A stretch of 64,000 nucleotides of DNA from Roseburia sp. (lineage in GTDB: Bacteria; Bacillota; Clostridia; Lachnospirales; Lachnospiraceae). The DNA lies in contig JAGBEG010000008.1 of the NCBI GenBank assembly GCA_017937095.1, positions 22,739-86,738 of the forward strand, in the 5' to 3' direction. The stretch's first letter is position 1. The number at the start of each line of letters is the position of its first letter. The notes beneath the pieces were generated by a model. The model saw only the letters and a program-made list of their open reading frames with translations. It searched no databases and was not told where the DNA came from. Of this stretch, positions 45,416-53,612 are shown in pieces. The position numbers were made by a program, and so were the translations under genes.

Positions 45416-47194
45416 TTATTCCAAATATTGTCTTTCCAATTCCATTACAGGCATAGGTCTTGCAAAATAGTACCCCTGAAAAACATCACAGCCAATATCA
45501 AGCAGCCTTGTAACCTGATCTTTTGTCTCAACTCCTTCTGTGACGGTATTCATTTCCAATGTCCGGGCAAGATTCGCGACGCTTCTTATAATGCTCCAGC
45601 TTCGCTCTCCATGATCCGTCTTTCTCAAAAATCCCATATCGATCTTCATGACGTCGACTATGATATCCTTGAGCATACTTAAGGAAGAATAACCGCTTCC
45701 AAAATCGTCAATTTCAATTTCAAAGCCAAAATCACGCAGCTTCTGCAGCAGTCCCATCTGCTTTTCCGCCTCTTTCATCAGAACCGTTTCCGTAATCTCG
45801 ATTTTTAAATTTTCCGGCTTGATCTCATATTTCTTCACAAGCCCCGTAAACGCTTCATATAGATCCGTGTAATAAAAATCTTTTCCGGAAACATTTACCG
45901 AGATATACAAATCTTCCCTTCCCTGCTCCTTCCATTTCCGCAGCACCTGCGCCGCCTGATCCCATACGAACAGATCCAGCCGGCTGATCAGACCGCTCTC
46001 CTCTAACACCGGGATAAAGTCCGCCGGGGAAATCATTCCCTCCTTGGGATGAATCCACCTTACAAGCGCCTCCGCACCCAGCATTCTGCCTTCCCCTGTC
46101 ATCTGCGGCTGCAGATATATACAGAACTGCGACTCTTCCAGCGCATATTGAAATTCACCCAATATCCTGCGCTTTATCAGGGATTCCTGCAGCAGCTTAT
46201 CATCAAAATAAGTGATGCAGCAATCATAATCGTCCTTGATCTCATCGACTGCGATTCTCGCCTTTTCACACATTGTATTCACAGGCTCCGTATTATCCCT
46301 GATCTCATACACGCCTGCACAGATATGCATGTGGTATAAAAAAGTGCTGAACTTTTTCTGGAGTTCATTGAGATACGCCGTCATTTGCTCCTCACTGTAA
46401 TTATCCTTCTCTATCAGTATGCCGAACTCGTCGCCCGCCAGCCTGCCGTACACGCAAAATTGCCCGGCCGCCGCCTTAAGCATATTCGCCTGCTCCACGA
46501 GAACCTTATCGCCCTGTTCCACGCCGAACAGTTCGTTATAAAATTTGAACCCGGAAATATTCGTGCAGAGCAAATAGTACTGTTTGCCGCTTCTCCGTAA
46601 TACTCTGCCTACCTCCTCTATGAAGAAATCATGGTTGTAGACATTTGTAAGCGAGTCTCTCGTCATACGGGTATTCTCCCGCTCGAGACGGTCGGTCGCG
46701 ATCTTCGTTATGATTGCGCCGAATATAATAATGCCAAAACAGAACGTGTAGTTCAGATAGTAATAATAGCCTTCCCCCTCCACCGCAATCATCGGTCCAT
46801 GGCGCAGACTCCAATTCCGCAGCACCATAAAAAGTACAAATTCCATAATCGGGAAAACGTAAATCCTTCTTTTCCTGGTGAACGGATTAAAATACATAAG
46901 CGTACACACTGCGACCAGAATTGCCTGAAATCCAAACTCCCAGCCCAGCATGACAACCGACACGATGACAAACAAACATATTTCCACATGAACAAGAATC
47001 GTCGCGACCCTGTAATATTTTTTGCTTACAAGCACTTCCATTATCGCGTAGAAAATGACGCTGCCGAAATTATATAGTTGCAAGACCGTGATTCCGCTGT
47101 ACGTAAAGGCAAGCAGGTAAATCACGTGCGCCAGAAGGGCGGAAATCACGATAAGCTTATATGATTTGCCCATATTCAATACTTCTTTATCCAT
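45416..47194 (-). CDS. Membrane GGDEF/EAL protein (c-di-GMP phosphodiesterase likely)
   Basis: A 592-residue protein. The N-terminus has about five or six transmembrane helices (10-170), then a GGDEF-like domain whose motif reads AGDEF rather than GGDEF, then an EAL domain with intact EALVRW, ITET, DDFGSGYSS, VTEGVET and QGYYFARPM motifs. It is most likely a c-di-GMP phosphodiesterase; the first Gly of GGDEF changed to Ala makes cyclase activity doubtful, and the domain may be regulatory. Start ATG has GAGGGG upstream. It is near the chemoreceptor gene but separated by a hairpin. Confidence 0.88.
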   Translation of the reverse strand: MDKEVLNMGKSYKLIVISALLAHVIYLLAFTYSGITVLQLYNFGSVIFYAIMEVLVSKKYYRVATILVHVEICLFVIVSVVMLGWEFGFQAILVAVCTLMYFNPFTRKRRIYVFPIMEFVLFMVLRNWSLRHGPMIAVEGEGYYYYLNYTFCFGIIIFGAIITKIATDRLERENTRMTRDSLTNVYNHDFFIEEVGRVLRRSGKQYYLLCTNISGFKFYNELFGVEQGDKVLVEQANMLKAAAGQFCVYGRLAGDEFGILIEKDNYSEEQMTAYLNELQKKFSTFLYHMHICAGVYEIRDNTEPVNTMCEKARIAVDEIKDDYDCCITYFDDKLLQESLIKRRILGEFQYALEESQFCIYLQPQMTGEGRMLGAEALVRWIHPKEGMISPADFIPVLEESGLISRLDLFVWDQAAQVLRKWKEQGREDLYISVNVSGKDFYYTDLYEAFTGLVKKYEIKPENLKIEITETVLMKEAEKQMGLLQKLRDFGFEIEIDDFGSGYSSLSMLKDIIVDVMKIDMGFLRKTDHGERSWSIIRSVANLARTLEMNTVTEGVETKDQVTRLLDIGCDVFQGYYFARPMPVMELERQYLE

Positions 47195-47254
47195 CGAAAC
47201 CCCTCAATTACAAATCAAAACCTCTGTTGTGCTGCAGATTCTTCCATAAACGCC

Positions 47255-47284
47255 AGAAGGGAGACGCCGCAGCCTCTCCCTTCT
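47255..47284. terminator. Hairpin after the chemoreceptor gene
   Basis: AGAAGGGAGA pairs with TCTCCCTTCT in a ten-base-pair stem in the 93-base gap between the chemoreceptor gene upstream and the GGDEF/EAL gene downstream. On the minus strand there is no clean T-run, so termination may be incomplete. Confidence 0.5.
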
Positions 47285-47287
47285 TCT

Positions 47288-48979
47288 TTATTCCAGCACA
47301 AATCTGCGGATGACGTCTCTTAAATTCTCCACGCATGCGTAGCATTCGGAAACCATGTCATGTGTAGTTCCCGTCTTCTGCACCATATCGCTTGTCTTCT
47401 CCGCGATATCAGATACGCCCACAGAAGATTCTCCTACCGTGGAATTGATACCGCCAAGCGCCTGCGCGATCGCCTCGATGGAATTTGCAAGTCCCTCCAT
47501 CGCGTCACGCACACCGTCCATACTCACCTTATAGGTATCTGCATCCTTCTGGTACTGCTCGCTCACCTGCTCAAATTCCTTGTACTCCGTCAGCACCGTA
47601 TCTTCGAGGAAACCTGTCGTCTCCTCCAGACAGTCCGCCATATTGGAAACCGCCGCATTGACAGCCTCCACAATTGTGCCGATATCCTTGATTGCCTTTG
47701 ACGTCTGATCCGCCAGACCGCCGATCTCCGTTGCAACAACTGCAAATCCGCGTCCTGCTTCTCCTGCCCGCGCCGCCTCAATGGAAGCGTTTAAGGCAAG
47801 CAGGCTGGTCTGCGAGGAAATCTCCATAATCGTACCCGTAAGCTCGTTGATCTTCTCCACAGCCTTCGAGCCTTCGATTGCCTCCTCAGCCTTGACCTTG
47901 ACGTTATTGTACATATCCATGGTCTTCGCGCTGGCTGCCACGGTTCTCTCCCGCAGATTGCTTGCGCGCTCCATGACCTCCTCAGACATCTGCGCACCGT
48001 GCGCCGCCATATCGTTGATATCGTCCGCCCCTGCCTTGATGACGTTGATATTCTCGTTGATCGTGACTGTCGTAGCCGCTGTCTCCTCCATGCCTGCTGC
48101 AAGCTGCTCGCTGGTCGCGGAGTTATCCGAACACATATGATCCACCGTCTGCGTAATCTCCTGCAGACCGTCGACGTTCTCCGTAATCTGGGTACTTGCC
48201 GCGTCAATATCCGCTATCATCTGTCTTAAATTCTTGCGCATAAGATGTACGGAACGCGCCATCTCGCCGGTCTCATCCTTCCGGGAGCGCAGCTTCGAAC
48301 TGTGCGGGCTGTGTCTGAAATCCAGTCTCGCCGTAGCGTCGATAACGTCGGTAAGCTTCTTGATCGGATTGCACAAGAAGATACTTACAATATATCCGAT
48401 CACGATACAGATGAGAAGGCTCGTACCTGAGAACAGAATGAGCTTTTTCTGCATGTCGCTCACCGGCTCCATAATCTCGTCCTCATCGGCTGTCACGACA
48501 ACAATCTGCTTTCCGTTCGTAATCGCATACGCCGCATACTTCGTGGTTCCCTTGAACTCATAGCTTACCACCTCGTCAGCCGGAACCTGTCCGCTCTTTA
48601 ACTTCTCAACAACGCCGAGTATCACCTCATTCTCTACCGGCTGACCGATCTTATCGGCAGTCGGATGATACAGCATCGTTCCATCCGCATCGACCAGATA
48701 CGCATAGGAGGATTCCACGCCCTCCATCTTAACGTCGCCTAACAGCTCTCCATATTGTTCCGAGCTTATCATATCCGCCGGAATCTGATCCAGCACATCC
48801 GCCGACAGCTCCGCCATACTGAGTACATAATTCGCTCCGACGTTCCCGATTGCCGCCTTAGACTCAATACTCGCATTCACCATCACTCCAAATACCGCCA
48901 ATACCACGACAAAAATCGTCAAAAGCGTAACCTTTGCTGAAATGGAATGAATAAATGTTACTTTCTTTGTTTTCTCCAT
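47288..48979 (-). CDS. Methyl-accepting chemotaxis protein
   Basis: A 563-residue chemoreceptor: transmembrane helix near residues 13-35, an extracytoplasmic Cache-like sensor domain (to about 185), a second helix (about 190-212), HAMP (starting near [11 protein letters not shown]), and a long coiled signalling domain with the conserved tip [19 protein letters not shown]. It ends with a methylation-site region. It couples to CheA/CheW at the pole. The start ATG has GGGAGAG upstream. No other chemotaxis or flagellar genes lie near. Confidence 0.93.
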   Translation of the reverse strand: MEKTKKVTFIHSISAKVTLLTIFVVVLAVFGVMVNASIESKAAIGNVGANYVLSMAELSADVLDQIPADMISSEQYGELLGDVKMEGVESSYAYLVDADGTMLYHPTADKIGQPVENEVILGVVEKLKSGQVPADEVVSYEFKGTTKYAAYAITNGKQIVVVTADEDEIMEPVSDMQKKLILFSGTSLLICIVIGYIVSIFLCNPIKKLTDVIDATARLDFRHSPHSSKLRSRKDETGEMARSVHLMRKNLRQMIADIDAASTQITENVDGLQEITQTVDHMCSDNSATSEQLAAGMEETAATTVTINENINVIKAGADDINDMAAHGAQMSEEVMERASNLRERTVAASAKTMDMYNNVKVKAEEAIEGSKAVEKINELTGTIMEISSQTSLLALNASIEAARAGEAGRGFAVVATEIGGLADQTSKAIKDIGTIVEAVNAAVSNMADCLEETTGFLEDTVLTEYKEFEQVSEQYQKDADTYKVSMDGVRDAMEGLANSIEAIAQALGGINSTVGESSVGVSDIAEKTSDMVQKTGTTHDMVSECYACVENLRDVIRRFVLE

Positions 48980-49404
48980 TGTCTTCTCTCCCGTTCCCCA
49001 TTGCTTTTTCCGTCCGTTTCCCTGACGGACGTGCAAAAACTGCTTCATCTGATACTTTCGTATGTATATTATTTTAGCACAACTCGGAAAATAAGAAAAC
49101 ACTTAATAAAATAAAAAAGAATCCTGCCCGGCAGGGCTTTTTGCTCTATAGGGATCAATACTTTCACGCATCACAACAACACGGTATTTCCTATATAGAG
49201 GAACAAAGTGTGCTTCGCACACTCTCGCGAATCTACTTCAGCTTACATGTGAAGCACACTTTGCCGCGCCCGAGCGGTGCCGTTTACGGCTATCTACAAC
49301 TCCGCGAGGTGCGCATCTGTGCACGCAGTGCTTTTCTGCAATAGGACGCAATTTCCTATTGCAGAAAAAAGCGTTGACATATCTCCTATGTCAACGCTTG
49401 GTAA
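48980..49404. other. Hairpin-dense noncoding segment upstream of the chemoreceptor gene
   Basis: No gene is visible. A CCTGCC/GGCAGG hairpin (49124-49136) with a minus-strand T-rich tract, CTCTATAGG/CCTATATAGAG, CAAAGTGTGCTTC/GAAGCACACTTTG (49204-49216 with 49251-49263) and TTTTCTGCAATAGG/CCTATTGCAGAAAA (49332-49345 with 49355-49368) occur within 280 bases, followed by the tRNA-Tyr terminator. It may be a decayed mobile element or 3' RNA structures. The chemoreceptor promoter should lie near 49030-49080. Confidence 0.5.
49365..49399 (-). terminator. Terminator of tRNA-Tyr
   Basis: AGCGTTGACATA/TATGTCAACGCT stem with T6 on the minus strand, immediately after the tRNA. Confidence 0.9.
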
Positions 49405-49486
49405 TGGGCAGAGGTGGATTCGAACCACCGAAGCAATTTGCAGCAGATTTACAGTCTGTCCCCTTTGGCCACTCGGGAATCTGCCC
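49405..49486 (-). tRNA. tRNA-Tyr (GTA)
   Basis: 82 bases on the minus strand: acceptor GGGCAGA/TCTGCCC, anticodon loop CTGTAAA giving anticodon GTA, T-loop GGTTCGAATCC, and a long variable arm (class II). No CCA encoded. Confidence 0.96.
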
Positions 49487-49515
49487 ATTTGTCAATTTTG
49501 TCCTGACGAAAACAA

Positions 49516-49544
49516 ATTATAGCATACTGTCAGTAAATGTGCAA
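49516..49544 (-). promoter_or_regulatory. Promoter of tRNA-Tyr
   Basis: TTGCAC (49539-49544), 17-base spacer, TATAAT (49516-49521) on the minus strand. Confidence 0.8.
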
Positions 49545-49575
49545 GCACAAAATATCCGGTTTTAAAAACAACCTT

Positions 49576-50493
49576 CTACAAATTGGCAAGCGCTTCCAGA
49601 TCGAACCCAAGGAGCTTTGCCAGAAAATACGTCACCGCAATCGGAAGGATAAAGAGCACCGGCGCCAGCAGGCGCACCACATTATCGTTGCTCTTATCGT
49701 AGTCGCAGAACGCTTTCCCCGGGTCCCCCGTGTAATAAAACCAGAGCATATGGGGCAGCTCCCTGGAACCGGCATGTACGCTCTTCTTATATTTCCTGCC
49801 GTCCACCTCATAGACGTAAGTCGCATGATATACCCTGTCGCTGTATTTTTCCCCTCTTTCATACCAGGAACTGATTCTTGTTCCCAGAGCAGTGCGCTTT
49901 TCTTCGATTGCCGCTTCCTTCTTCTTCTCCCACGCGTCGCCCCGTTTGGCTATCCATCGAAACTCCAGTGCGTAAAGCGCTATGGCAACCGCAGCGACCA
50001 CAAGCGCCTGAGGATTGGAAAACAGGCGTTTCCACGCGTCAGCCGCCTGATCCGCGTCCCCTCCCAAAAGCTCATTGCCGCCAAATGCGATCTCTGTTCC
50101 GAGAAGTACCACAAAAAACGTCACAAATGACTTCGCGGCAATATTCAGACCTGCGCCCCGCACCTCTTTGGACTCCTCGCACACGCCCTGCCCCGGAGCT
50201 TTCGGATCATAATACACAATGATTCGATTGCTATAGTCCGTTTCGGGTGCATATGCAACCGTTTTGCGGTACTTATTTCTCCCGACCTCATACTCATATG
50301 TGACCGACGTCCCTCCGTCTGCGCGCTCCTCCTTTTTTATCGTAAAAGCCTCTGCACTGGCGCCGCGCCGTTTCGCTTTCCTGATAAAACGCTTTCGCCA
50401 GTTTTCCGCAGACTTTTCTCTGCGGAGAAATCCTATGACTCCCACCAGAGCCGCACAGGCAAACGCAACCATTGTACATATCTCCAACGACAT
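49576..50493 (-). CDS. Membrane protein with two DUF3592-like repeats
   Basis: A 305-residue protein with an N-terminal helix, a soluble domain, a central pair of helices, a second soluble domain and C-terminal helices. Both soluble parts contain the same pattern: TYEYEVGRNKYRKTV ... YYDPKAPG (near 65-100) and TYVYEVDGRKYKKSV ... YYTGDPGKA (near 225-260). This looks like an internal duplication of a DUF3592-type domain. Function unknown. The start ATG follows TTGGAG. Confidence 0.75.
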   Translation of the reverse strand: MSLEICTMVAFACAALVGVIGFLRREKSAENWRKRFIRKAKRRGASAEAFTIKKEERADGGTSVTYEYEVGRNKYRKTVAYAPETDYSNRIIVYYDPKAPGQGVCEESKEVRGAGLNIAAKSFVTFFVVLLGTEIAFGGNELLGGDADQAADAWKRLFSNPQALVVAAVAIALYALEFRWIAKRGDAWEKKKEAAIEEKRTALGTRISSWYERGEKYSDRVYHATYVYEVDGRKYKKSVHAGSRELPHMLWFYYTGDPGKAFCDYDKSNDNVVRLLAPVLFILPIAVTYFLAKLLGFDLEALANL

Positions 50494-50514
50494 TCTTTTG
50501 TACCTCTCTTCTTA

Positions 50515-50627
50515 CGTGTTCTTCTCTCTTGCGCTCATTGTATCATGTGCAAAAGCAGCACATGACAGACATTCGCCGTTCGCCGAACACGCAAGCGTGT
50601 TCTTCTCTCTTGCGCTCATTGTATCAT
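50515..50627. repeat. Promoter-associated repeat module, copy 2
   Basis: An identical 32-base sequence (CGTGTTCTTCTCTCTTGCGC then TCATTGTATCAT) at 50515-50546 and 50596-50627 encloses TCATGTGC/GCACATGA-type and CATTCGCCGTTC sequences. It is homologous to the module at 39654-39748. On the minus strand it lies immediately upstream of the DUF3592-like gene. Confidence 0.85.
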
Positions 50628-50682
50628 ATAATCTCCTGTCTGCGCCAGCCCTTCTTTTCGTTGTGCATCATAAGTTTCCCGT

Positions 50683-51375
50683 CTACGCCAGCCCGCACTT
50701 TTTGTACGCCCATCCGAATGCCGCTGCAGCCAGCGCAATATTTGCGCAGATCACTGCCGCACACTCCGCTGTCACATCCACGTGCCCGAGCTGTTCCATG
50801 AGCAGGCTCACCTGCTGGGAATAGGTGAACCTTGCCGCCTTGCTTATCGTCTCATTGAACATGGATAACATCGGGCAGAACGCAAATACCATCATCACCG
50901 GAACGGTCACGCTCGTTGCCATCATCTGGTTTTTACTCCAGGTTCCGATTGCCGCCCCGATCAGAATCGACGTTAAGCTTCCGACCGCCATCACGAGCAA
51001 AAAGGCTGGCAGTTCCTTTCCCGTAAATCCCCCCGCCGCTGCGATCACGCCTGCACCGCATATGCACATCAGCCACACATAGCCGCCGATTCCAAGCAGA
51101 TATTCTACGGGTCTGACGTTGGACATAAGAAGCACCCGGAGCGTATTCTTTTCCTTCTCCTCAGAGATTATCGACGCCATACAGGTAAGCGGCGCCATCC
51201 CGATATACATTGCCGCAAAAAGCTTTGCAAAATAGTGCTCCGGCATACCTTCCATCGCAACAGCATTCTCCATGATGATTGTCACCAACGGAAACATCAA
51301 AAACTGTATCAGCACCGTCTTGTTCTTAAAGGTATCCCTGCACTGCTTTTCAAATACAACCGCCACATTCCTCAT
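50683..51375 (-). CDS. ABC-2 type transporter permease
   Basis: A 230-residue permease with about six transmembrane helices and the ABC-2 pattern (long first helix, cytoplasmic EEKEKNTLRVLLMSNVRPVEYL, then helices). It works with the ATPase encoded next upstream. I start at an ATG with GGAGGG upstream; an ATG 14 codons earlier sits in the minisatellite and also has a GGGG ribosome site, so the N-terminus could vary. Substrate unknown; such LytTR-linked exporters often carry peptides or lipids. Confidence 0.85.
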   Translation of the reverse strand: MRNVAVVFEKQCRDTFKNKTVLIQFLMFPLVTIIMENAVAMEGMPEHYFAKLFAAMYIGMAPLTCMASIISEEKEKNTLRVLLMSNVRPVEYLLGIGGYVWLMCICGAGVIAAAGGFTGKELPAFLLVMAVGSLTSILIGAAIGTWSKNQMMATSVTVPVMMVFAFCPMLSMFNETISKAARFTYSQQVSLLMEQLGHVDVTAECAAVICANIALAAAAFGWAYKKCGLA

Positions 51376-51400
51376 TTTCCGTTCCCTCCGTTTTCCATCC

Positions 51401-51545
51401 TCTTTTCTTTCGGGCATTCTTTCCCCTGGCTTTCTTTCCAGCCTCTTTTTCTTTCGGGCATTCTTTCCCCCGGCTTTCTTTCCAGCCTCTTTTTCTTTCG
51501 GGCATTCTTTCCCCCCCCGGCTTTCTTTCCAGCCTCTTTTTCTTT
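51401..51545. repeat. Minisatellite with unit of about 44 bp and variable C-tract
   Basis: Three tandem units starting with CGGGCATTCTTTCCCC at 51411, 51455 and 51499 (periods 44 and 44) with C-tracts of 4, 5 and 8. Each minus-strand unit supplies GGGGAAAGAATG, a ribosome site and ATG, so the repeat can add start codons ahead of the permease gene. It fills the gap between the ATPase stop and the permease start. Confidence 0.85.
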
Positions 51546-52479
51546 ATTCAAACTTTCTTCCCGTCAGTTCCATAAAGACGGTTTCCAGATTCGGCTCGGT
51601 CGAATGGATTGATTTGATCCGTTCCTGTTCCAGATACTCCGTCAGCGCTGCAGCGGCAGAACCATCGTTGGAAAGCTCCACACATCTGCCGTCGCACAGT
51701 GTAATCTTAAGCCTGTTCTGATGATTGTACTTCGCGCAGATCTGTTCCGGGCTTCCATATTCTACGATTCTGCCCTCGTTAAGCAGCGCAATGTTGTCGC
51801 ACAGCTTCTGCGCCTCCGCCATATTGTGCGTCGTCAGAAACACGGTCGCGCCCCGTTTTTGCTCCTCTTTCATCAGGCGGTGAATCTGTGCCGCTGTCGC
51901 CGGGTCAAGTCCGCTGGTCGGTTCGTCCAAAAACAGAATTTCCGGCGCGTTCATCACGGCTCTCGCCAGAAGCAGCCGCCCGCGCATTCCCTTGGAATAC
52001 TTCAGGACCGGAAGCTTTCTGCTCTCCCACAATCCGACGCGGCGCAGCACATCATCCACCCGGCTCTGCGGTATCTCGTAAAGCTTTGCATACAAACGGA
52101 GATTCTCATAGCCGGACAGCCTTTCATACAGCCCGAAATTGTCCAGCATCATCCCGATTTTCCGATAGGTCGCGCCGTCAAGTTTTGCGCTGTCGCACCC
52201 GAGAATCGCGGCGCGCCCTTTGGTCTGCTTTAGCTGTCCGGTCAGAATCTTTATCAGCGTCGTCTTCCCCGCGCCGGACGGTCCGAGCAGTCCGAAGATT
52301 TCCCCGGAAGCCACCTGATAGCTGACGTCATCCAGCACTGTTTTTTCAGAAAACCGATGTACCACATGCGTGACCTCAACTGCATTCGTCCCTGCCGTAT
52401 TCCTCTCTGCTGTCTTTCTCTCTGCTGCCTTTCTCTCTGCTGTATTCCTCTCTGCCGCATTCCGCCCCATATTATACAT
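51544..52479 (-). CDS. ABC transporter ATP-binding protein with N-terminal pentapeptide repeat
   Basis: A 311-residue ATPase: Walker A GPSGAGKTT (66-74), a signature region KYSKGMRGR replacing the usual LSGGQ, Walker B ILFLDEPTSGLD and switch His in TTHNM. The first 30 residues contain four AER[N/K][T/A] pentapeptides encoded by a 15-base minisatellite (52399-52458). The ATG overlaps the upstream gene's stop by eight bases and has GGAGG upstream. It is the energiser of the LytTR-linked exporter. Confidence 0.93.
   Translation of the reverse strand: MYNMGRNAAERNTAERKAAERKTAERNTAGTNAVEVTHVVHRFSEKTVLDDVSYQVASGEIFGLLGPSGAGKTTLIKILTGQLKQTKGRAAILGCDSAKLDGATYRKIGMMLDNFGLYERLSGYENLRLYAKLYEIPQSRVDDVLRRVGLWESRKLPVLKYSKGMRGRLLLARAVMNAPEILFLDEPTSGLDPATAAQIHRLMKEEQKRGATVFLTTHNMAEAQKLCDNIALLNEGRIVEYGSPEQICAKYNHQNRLKITLCDGRCVELSNDGSAAAALTEYLEQERIKSIHSTEPNLETVFMELTGRKFE
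52399..52458. repeat. 15-bp in-frame minisatellite, four units
   Basis: Four 15-base units (attcctctctgctgt, ctttctctctgctgc, ctttctctctgctgt, attcctctctgccgc) encode the charged N-terminal pentapeptides of the ABC ATPase. Unit number would change by whole codons. Confidence 0.85.
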
Positions 52480-52948
52480 CCTTCTCCTCCTTTAACCTCT
52501 TAAGCGCCTCCTCCATTCTGCGGTTCTCTATGCGTTCCTTACACATCGTAACTGCCGTGCTCACTCCTGCGCTTATTCCGAAGCAGAGGAAAAACATCGC
52601 CCATGGCTCCCACATGTCCGTCGGAAACCATCCGCATAGGAACACAAGCGCGCTCATCACCACAAGTATCGACAAAAACAAAAACAACGTCCGCCATGTC
52701 ACGGAAAGCCTTTTAATAATTGCATCCGTACAAAACAGAAATCTTAATGCCGTGATGCACACCGCCACCCCCAAAAACTGCAGCAGTGTCACGACCGGAA
52801 TCCCATCTGAGCCAAGCGCGAACATGGTCGAATACTCCTTTGCGTCTTCCCCGAACAGGAGGCAGAACACACACAATGCGCTCACCGTGAATCCGAAAAT
52901 CAAAAGCACCTGACCTATATAAGCAAATATATCTTTTCTCTCTTCCAT
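52472..52948 (-). CDS. DUF3021 membrane protein
   Basis: A 158-residue protein with four hydrophobic helices (about 10-30, 45-70, 85-105, 112-135) and a basic C-terminal tail. Size, topology and location right after a LytTR regulator match DUF3021, a common partner of LytTR regulators in Firmicutes. It may inhibit or sense for the regulator; in related systems such membrane proteins act as LytTR inhibitors. Its ATG directly follows the regulator's TAG. Confidence 0.8.
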   Translation of the reverse strand: MEERKDIFAYIGQVLLIFGFTVSALCVFCLLFGEDAKEYSTMFALGSDGIPVVTLLQFLGVAVCITALRFLFCTDAIIKRLSVTWRTLFLFLSILVVMSALVFLCGWFPTDMWEPWAMFFLCFGISAGVSTAVTMCKERIENRRMEEALKRLKEEKDV

Positions 52949-53389
52949 CTACTTTACCCCCAATCTCTTTTTCAGCGCATCCGCATACTGCCTCGACACC
53001 ATGAGCTGTTCGCCGTTCTCAAGCGTCACCCGGATTTTCCGGTTTATGTCCGCTTTCAGGGATTTTATGTACTTTAACTGTATCAGGCAGGACTTGCTTG
53101 CGCGGAAGAATCCGCATTCTGCAAGCTGCTCTTCCAATTCATACAGTTTAAAATCCGACTCATAGATTTCTTCCCTTGTATACACAAATGTTTTCCGATC
53201 CACAGCCTCAAGAAAAATGATTTCTCCCACATCCAGCAGGTAAATTTCCCCGTCTTTCGCGACAGTGAGCTTCCTTTCCATGATCCTAAGCGTCGCCAGA
53301 AGCTTTTCAATTTCCGGCGTCAGCCTGCTGCATGAAATTTTAATCTGTGTATCGGTAATCTCCGCATCCACATTGATTTCAATCTTCAA
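52949..53389 (-). CDS. LytTR-family DNA-binding regulator
   Basis: A 146-residue protein: short N-terminal segment, then a LytTR domain (about 45-145) with the pattern ISCSRLTPEIEKLL, GEIYLLDVGEIIFLEAVDRKTFVYT, FFRASKSCLIQLKYIKSL and RQYADALKKRLG. It lacks a receiver, so it is a stand-alone LytTR regulator, likely held inactive by a membrane partner. The start is a TTG with GGAGGAG five bases upstream. Likely operon: regulator, DUF3021, ABC ATPase, permease. Confidence 0.88.
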   Translation of the reverse strand: MKIEINVDAEITDTQIKISCSRLTPEIEKLLATLRIMERKLTVAKDGEIYLLDVGEIIFLEAVDRKTFVYTREEIYESDFKLYELEEQLAECGFFRASKSCLIQLKYIKSLKADINRKIRVTLENGEQLMVSRQYADALKKRLGVK

Positions 53390-53466
53390 CCGTTCTCCTC
53401 CTCTCCGTCCGAAACAGGATTGACCGCATCCGGCAAAACGCATCTCCCGTCCCCTTGGCACAATAA

Positions 53467-53510
53467 CCGTAACATACCTTCTTTGCCCCCGCAAGCAGCC
53501 GTAACATATC
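53467..53510. promoter_or_regulatory. Candidate LytTR operator: repeated CCGTAACATA
   Basis: CCGTAACATACCT at 53467 and CCGTAACATATC at 53499 are direct repeats 32 bases apart (about three helical turns) upstream of the LytTR gene. LytTR proteins bind paired direct repeats of about ten bases at such spacing. Sequence match to known LytTR sites is only partial. Confidence 0.5.
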
Positions 53511-53535
53511 CTGCCATATCCTTACCTGAAATGCC

Positions 53536-53563
53536 AAAAAGCCCCGGGAAATTTCCCGGGGCC
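53536..53563 (-). terminator. Terminator of the Rieske oxidoreductase gene
   Basis: GCCCCGGGAAA/TTTCCCGGGGC perfect 11-base-pair palindrome with T5 on the minus strand. Confidence 0.85.
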
Positions 53564-53612
53564 ATCCGCCTGTACCATTCGCCTGAGGAAGCCGGACGCC
53601 TCCTGCATGTAT

